This document shows positions 61,125-64,000 of a stretch of 64,000 nt of DNA, in pieces. The position numbers and the translations under genes are program-made. Source of the DNA: Candidatus Manganitrophus morganii (GTDB lineage: Bacteria > Nitrospirota > Nitrospiria > SBBL01 > Manganitrophaceae). Below the pieces are notes generated by a model. It searched no databases. It was given only the letters and a program-made list of their open reading frames with translations, and was not told the origin of the DNA. The first letter of the stretch is position 1, and each line of letters begins with the position of its first letter. The stretch is taken from NCBI GenBank assembly GCA_021651055.1, contig JAJHOH010000001.1, positions 1,426,001 to 1,490,000 of the forward strand. The letters run 5' to 3'.

Positions 61125-63050
61125 ACGTTTCCGAAGCGTTGCGAGAAGTCCTCCTTTGGGAATCCGATCCACTCCCAACAAAACCCCGTTCTCCTCGGTG
61201 GCAACCCAGATGGAGCCGTCCGAAAGCGGGAGGAGTTGATTGACCTGCTTCTCGAAGCGCTCCCCCTGGTAAAGCCGGGCGGGATGCCACTCGGCCCCCC
61301 CGTCGTTGCTCCAGAAAAGGCCCCGTTCCGTGCCGATGTAGACGATCTCCCGGTTTTTCGGATCGACCGACAGAGCGGTTATCCTCACCTCATTCGGAAG
61401 AGCCCCCTTCATCTCTCTCCACTCGCCATTAAGATCGCCTTCCCATATTTTTTGTTCATTGGCCACCAGGAAATGCCCCTCGTCTCTCCAAGCGATGTAG
61501 CGAAACGGGGCGCCTTCCTTGGAAACAACTTTTTTCCAACCCTCATTCGATTTTGACCAGAGGGTGTTCTCCATCATTGCGAGAACCATCTCCCCTTTCA
61601 CAGCCAGCGCCGAGATCGCCCCCGATTCGATCGCCTCCACCTTCTCCCAGCCCTTTCCGTGATCGGAGGAATAAAAGAGACCCGCCTCTGTCCCGGCGTA
61701 GAGCCGCTCCGTTCCGTCCACCGCGATGGAGAGCACGCGGGCCGGGAGAGAACCCTCCGCGGCCGCCCATGTACCCCGACCATGCTGCCTTCTGGAAATT
61801 CCATCTTCAGTGATGATATAGAGGAACGTCTTGCCGCGGGCCATTCCGCGGACAGAGAGATTGACCAGTCCCACATTCTCCCCGATCCAATTCCCTCCCT
61901 GACCGGTGATGACCCCTTTTCCATCGGTACCGACGGTGATCTCTCCCTCTGCATAATCGAGGGTCCGGACGGGAGCGATCAGCAATCCCTGATGCAGTGC
62001 CTCCCAGGGGGATCGAATTCTTCCCCGGAAGAGCCCTCCGCCGGTCCCGGCATAGAGATCGCCCCCCTCGCCGGCGACGAACGAGTGAATCTGAATATCG
62101 GTCATCTCCGTCCCTGCCTCGAGCGGAAACCAACGCGCCCCGTCATCTTCACTGTAGAAAACCCCTTCGCCGGTCCCAGCATAGAGGATCCCGCTGCCAT
62201 CCACACTCAGCGAGCGGATAGAAATATTGGGAAGACCTGCATTGGCCCGTTGCCAACGGACCCCGCCGTCCCGGCTCCGGAAAATACCGGCTCCCAATGT
62301 GCCTGCATAAAGCGCCTCATCTTTTCCCAAAACCAAGGCCCGAATGACCTGCTCTTCAATCCCTTGAAAATCGAACGCGCGGATGATCTGCGTCCATTGC
62401 GAATCCCGGGGGCGCCGTTTATAAATTCCTTTACCTTGCGTCCCCGCATAAAGGGTTCCGTCTTTCGTCGCAACGATACTCCGGACCAAGACCGATCCGA
62501 TCCCGTCATTAAAAGGCTCCCAATGCGCTCCCTCATCCTTACTGCCGTAGACCCCCTGTCCCGTCCCCGCATAGACCACCCCTCCGGGAAGGGAGACCAT
62601 CGATTCCACGCTGGTATTCTCCAATCCCCGATTGATCGAGACCCAGTGCCGTCCATCATCGCGGCTTTTGAAGAGGCCGGCCCGAATCGTCCCGGCATAG
62701 AGGGTTCCTCCATCCACGCGCATCAGATTGACGATGAATTTATCCCCCAGGCCGAGATTGGAAGGAGCCCAATGCTTTCCGCCATCCTCGCTTCGGAAAA
62801 GACCTTCCCCGTAGGTTCCGACGAAGAGGGTCTCTCCGGACCCCGCCGCAATCGTCTGGATCACTCCCACGCCGTAGGGACCGTCGGTCGGATAAAGGGT
62901 GACCCCCTCCATCGGGGGACGGTAATCGGCCTTTCTTTGGATAATCGATGCGAAGGGAATCGTAGAGGCCTGCGGTTTGTTGGAGAGATAAAAAAAACCG
63001 GCAACGGCCACCATGCCGAGGATGAGGAAAAACGCCTTCGGTCGGCTCAT
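61116..63050 (-). CDS. Membrane-anchored BNR/YCF48-like propeller protein
   Basis: 644 residues: short basic start, one membrane segment (about 6-22), then about twelve repeats with patterns such as TLYAGTxxxGxFxSxDxGxxW. These form sialidase-type BNR or YCF48-like beta-propellers in the periplasm. No catalytic sialidase residues are evident, so it is probably a binding or assembly protein. The ATG at 63050 overlaps the tatC stop by 4 bases (ATGA) and has GGGGGAG upstream, so it is translationally coupled to tatC. It resembles the repeats of the lipoprotein at 18656-21475 but is not its duplicate. Confidence 0.82.
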   Translation of the reverse strand: MSRPKAFFLILGMVAVAGFFYLSNKPQASTIPFASIIQRKADYRPPMEGVTLYPTDGPYGVGVIQTIAAGSGETLFVGTYGEGLFRSEDGGKHWAPSNLGLGDKFIVNLMRVDGGTLYAGTIRAGLFKSRDDGRHWVSINRGLENTSVESMVSLPGGVVYAGTGQGVYGSKDEGAHWEPFNDGIGSVLVRSIVATKDGTLYAGTQGKGIYKRRPRDSQWTQIIRAFDFQGIEEQVIRALVLGKDEALYAGTLGAGIFRSRDGGVRWQRANAGLPNISIRSLSVDGSGILYAGTGEGVFYSEDDGARWFPLEAGTEMTDIQIHSFVAGEGGDLYAGTGGGLFRGRIRSPWEALHQGLLIAPVRTLDYAEGEITVGTDGKGVITGQGGNWIGENVGLVNLSVRGMARGKTFLYIITEDGISRRQHGRGTWAAAEGSLPARVLSIAVDGTERLYAGTEAGLFYSSDHGKGWEKVEAIESGAISALAVKGEMVLAMMENTLWSKSNEGWKKVVSKEGAPFRYIAWRDEGHFLVANEQKIWEGDLNGEWREMKGALPNEVRITALSVDPKNREIVYIGTERGLFWSNDGGAEWHPARLYQGERFEKQVNQLLPLSDGSIWVATEENGVLLGVDRIPKGGLLATLRKRLG

Positions 63051-63775
63051 GGCGACATCTCCCCCGGCTCTTCCTTGCGAAGTGAGATCTTGGTTCCGAA
63101 AATCCGAACGATGATGATCCCAACCTCGTAAAGGACAATCAGCGGGATCGCCATGATGCACTGGTTAAAGATATCGGGGGTCGGCGTGAGAATCGCCGCG
63201 ATCAGAAATGCCAAGAGAACGGCGTACTTCCGATTTTGTCTGAAAAAGGCGGGGGTCAACAGCCCCATCCTTGATAAGAAGAGCATCACCAACGGAAGCT
63301 CGAAGACAAGACCGAACCCGAGGAGGAACTTCAGATTAAAATCGATATACATTGAAACGGAGATTTGGGGGGTGATGCCGCTTCGACGTCCGTAGTCGAT
63401 CAAGAAATTGAGCGCGAACGGCAGGGCGAAGAGATAACAAAAAGCCATCCCGGCGAAAAAGAGCACCGTCGCAAAGATTAGAAACGGGAAAAGATATCCC
63501 CGCTCATTCGGAAGAAGGCCGGGCGCGACGAATTGCCAAATCTCATAGAGAATCACCGGGAGGGCCGCCAAAAAACCGACGAAGAGGGAGACCTTTAGGT
63601 CGGCCCAAAAAGCTTCGGCGGGGGCGAGGAAGACCAATTCGGCAGGGAGGGGGCGCTTCAGGAAAAAAAGGAGGCTGTCCGAAAAATAAAAAGCCGCCCC
63701 AAAGGCAAAAGAGATAATCAGGACCGACCGAATCAGTCGGCTCCGAAGCTCTTGAAGATGCCCGGAGATCGGCAT
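63047..63775 (-). CDS. tatC: Twin-arginine translocase subunit TatC
   Basis: Core receptor of the Tat pathway, which exports folded proteins. About 242 residues, six membrane segments. Typical parts are MPISGHLQELRSRLIRS (the HLxELRxRL start), FWADLKVSLFVGFLAALPVILYEIWQFVAPGL and a conserved F-GL-FELP segment. The frame stays open to a GTG at 63859, but residues added by that start are Lys/Gly-rich and partly encode the ribosome-site-like GGGGGG stretch, so the ATG at 63775 is preferred. A probable tatA/B tail lies upstream. Confidence 0.9.
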   Translation of the reverse strand: MPISGHLQELRSRLIRSVLIISFAFGAAFYFSDSLLFFLKRPLPAELVFLAPAEAFWADLKVSLFVGFLAALPVILYEIWQFVAPGLLPNERGYLFPFLIFATVLFFAGMAFCYLFALPFALNFLIDYGRRSGITPQISVSMYIDFNLKFLLGFGLVFELPLVMLFLSRMGLLTPAFFRQNRKYAVLLAFLIAAILTPTPDIFNQCIMAIPLIVLYEVGIIIVRIFGTKISLRKEEPGEMSP

Positions 63776-63952
63776 CTCCGCCCCCCCTTTACTACTCCCG
63801 GCCGGCTTTTTCACTTTTTTCCAACTCTCCCTTTTCCTCCGCTCCTCTTGCCGACGCACGCCAACACGACAGCGAGGCTTAAAACAGCTTCCCCGATTTT
63901 GATCAAGGCAAAACCCTCTGAATGGAAAGATGCGAGATGACGTCTATACACG

Positions 63953-64000
63953 TTATTTGTCACTGATTTCGGGTGAGGCGCTTTCAGGTTTAGCGGCAGG
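63953..64000 (-). CDS. Partial 3' end of an upstream gene, possibly tatA/tatB
   Basis: An open frame entering from the window edge ends PAAKPESASPEISDK and then TAA. The Ala/Pro/acidic composition resembles the tails of TatA/TatB proteins, and the gene lies directly upstream of tatC. The fragment is too short for certainty. Confidence 0.4.
   Translation of the reverse strand, partial: PAAKPESASPEISDK

Noticed and set aside
61659-63131. A 490-codon open frame on the plus strand
   Set aside because: Antisense to the repeats of the BNR-like gene; the repeated coding sequence keeps the mirror frame open.
63776-63859. Longer TatC start at a GTG
   Set aside because: The added residues are Lys/Gly-rich, unlike TatC N-termini, and their codons include the purine-rich stretch that fits a ribosome site for the ATG at 63775. 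Not fully excluded.

Overview
The window is a moderately GC-rich, gene-dense bacterial chromosome segment with no rRNA, tRNA, CRISPR array or intact insertion sequence that I can recognise. It looks like a diderm with meso-DAP peptidoglycan: MurE carries the DNPR motif, and there are several lipoproteins, a TatC, and mre and dcw clusters. A complete Pup-proteasome locus (arc, dop, pup, prcB, prcA, pafA) occurs outside Actinobacteria in only a few phyla. Together with lemA/TPM genes, PilZ proteins and sulfur-carrier-based cysteine genes, it points to Nitrospirota or a close relative. This placement is inference from gene content, not from a database comparison.

Layout. 0-4.3 kb: rod-shape genes mreB-mreC-mreD-mrdA on the minus strand. 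4.3-7.5 kb: an RDD membrane protein, a membrane-anchored SurA_N-like protein, a PilZ protein, a hypothetical protein and an M23 peptidase. 7.45-13.8 kb: the Pup-proteasome operon, read from a good promoter at about 13.87 kb. 14.0-15.8 kb: thiS-thiG-thiE behind a strong promoter and a structured leader. 15.8-26 kb: a lone receiver protein, two secreted lipoproteins (one with DUF2135, one with Ig-like and YCF48-like repeats), lemA with two TPM-domain genes, and a DUF4091/GH123-like secreted protein. 26-31 kb: an accessory block that may be linked to metal handling. It holds a ferritin-like protein, a cupredoxin lipoprotein, a tandem CbiX-like exported protein, two paralogous small proteins, a Com-like zinc ribbon, and a perfect Fur-box-like palindrome on a promoter. 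31-54.4 kb: a third transpeptidase, then DUF167, HicB-like, DivIVA, YggT, ProC, YggS and PgeF, and the full dcw cluster from ftsZ back to mraZ. The dcw end has a consensus promoter and MraZ-box repeats. 54.4-61.1 kb: a sulfur-carrier locus of ThiS-like carrier, cysteine synthase, E1-like enzyme, threonine synthase, MoaD/CysO-like carrier, NIL-domain protein, second E1-like enzyme and a JAMM protease. 61.1-64 kb: a BNR/YCF48-like propeller protein coupled to tatC, then the tail of a probable tatA/B gene.

How the parts may work together. The most unusual block is 54.9-61.1 kb. Two of the three sulfur carriers in the window, including the thi-operon ThiS, do not end in the free Gly-Gly needed for activation. 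They carry short tails after GGG (SETKLL and SSCR). The thi operon has no ThiF of its own, while the 55-61 kb block has two ThiF/MoeB enzymes and a JAMM protease of the type that trims such tails or releases the amino acid product. This suggests a connected thiocarboxylate network for cysteine, possibly homocysteine/methionine, and thiamin-thiazole synthesis. The second notable point is a Pup that already ends in Glu, so Dop would be needed only for removing Pup.
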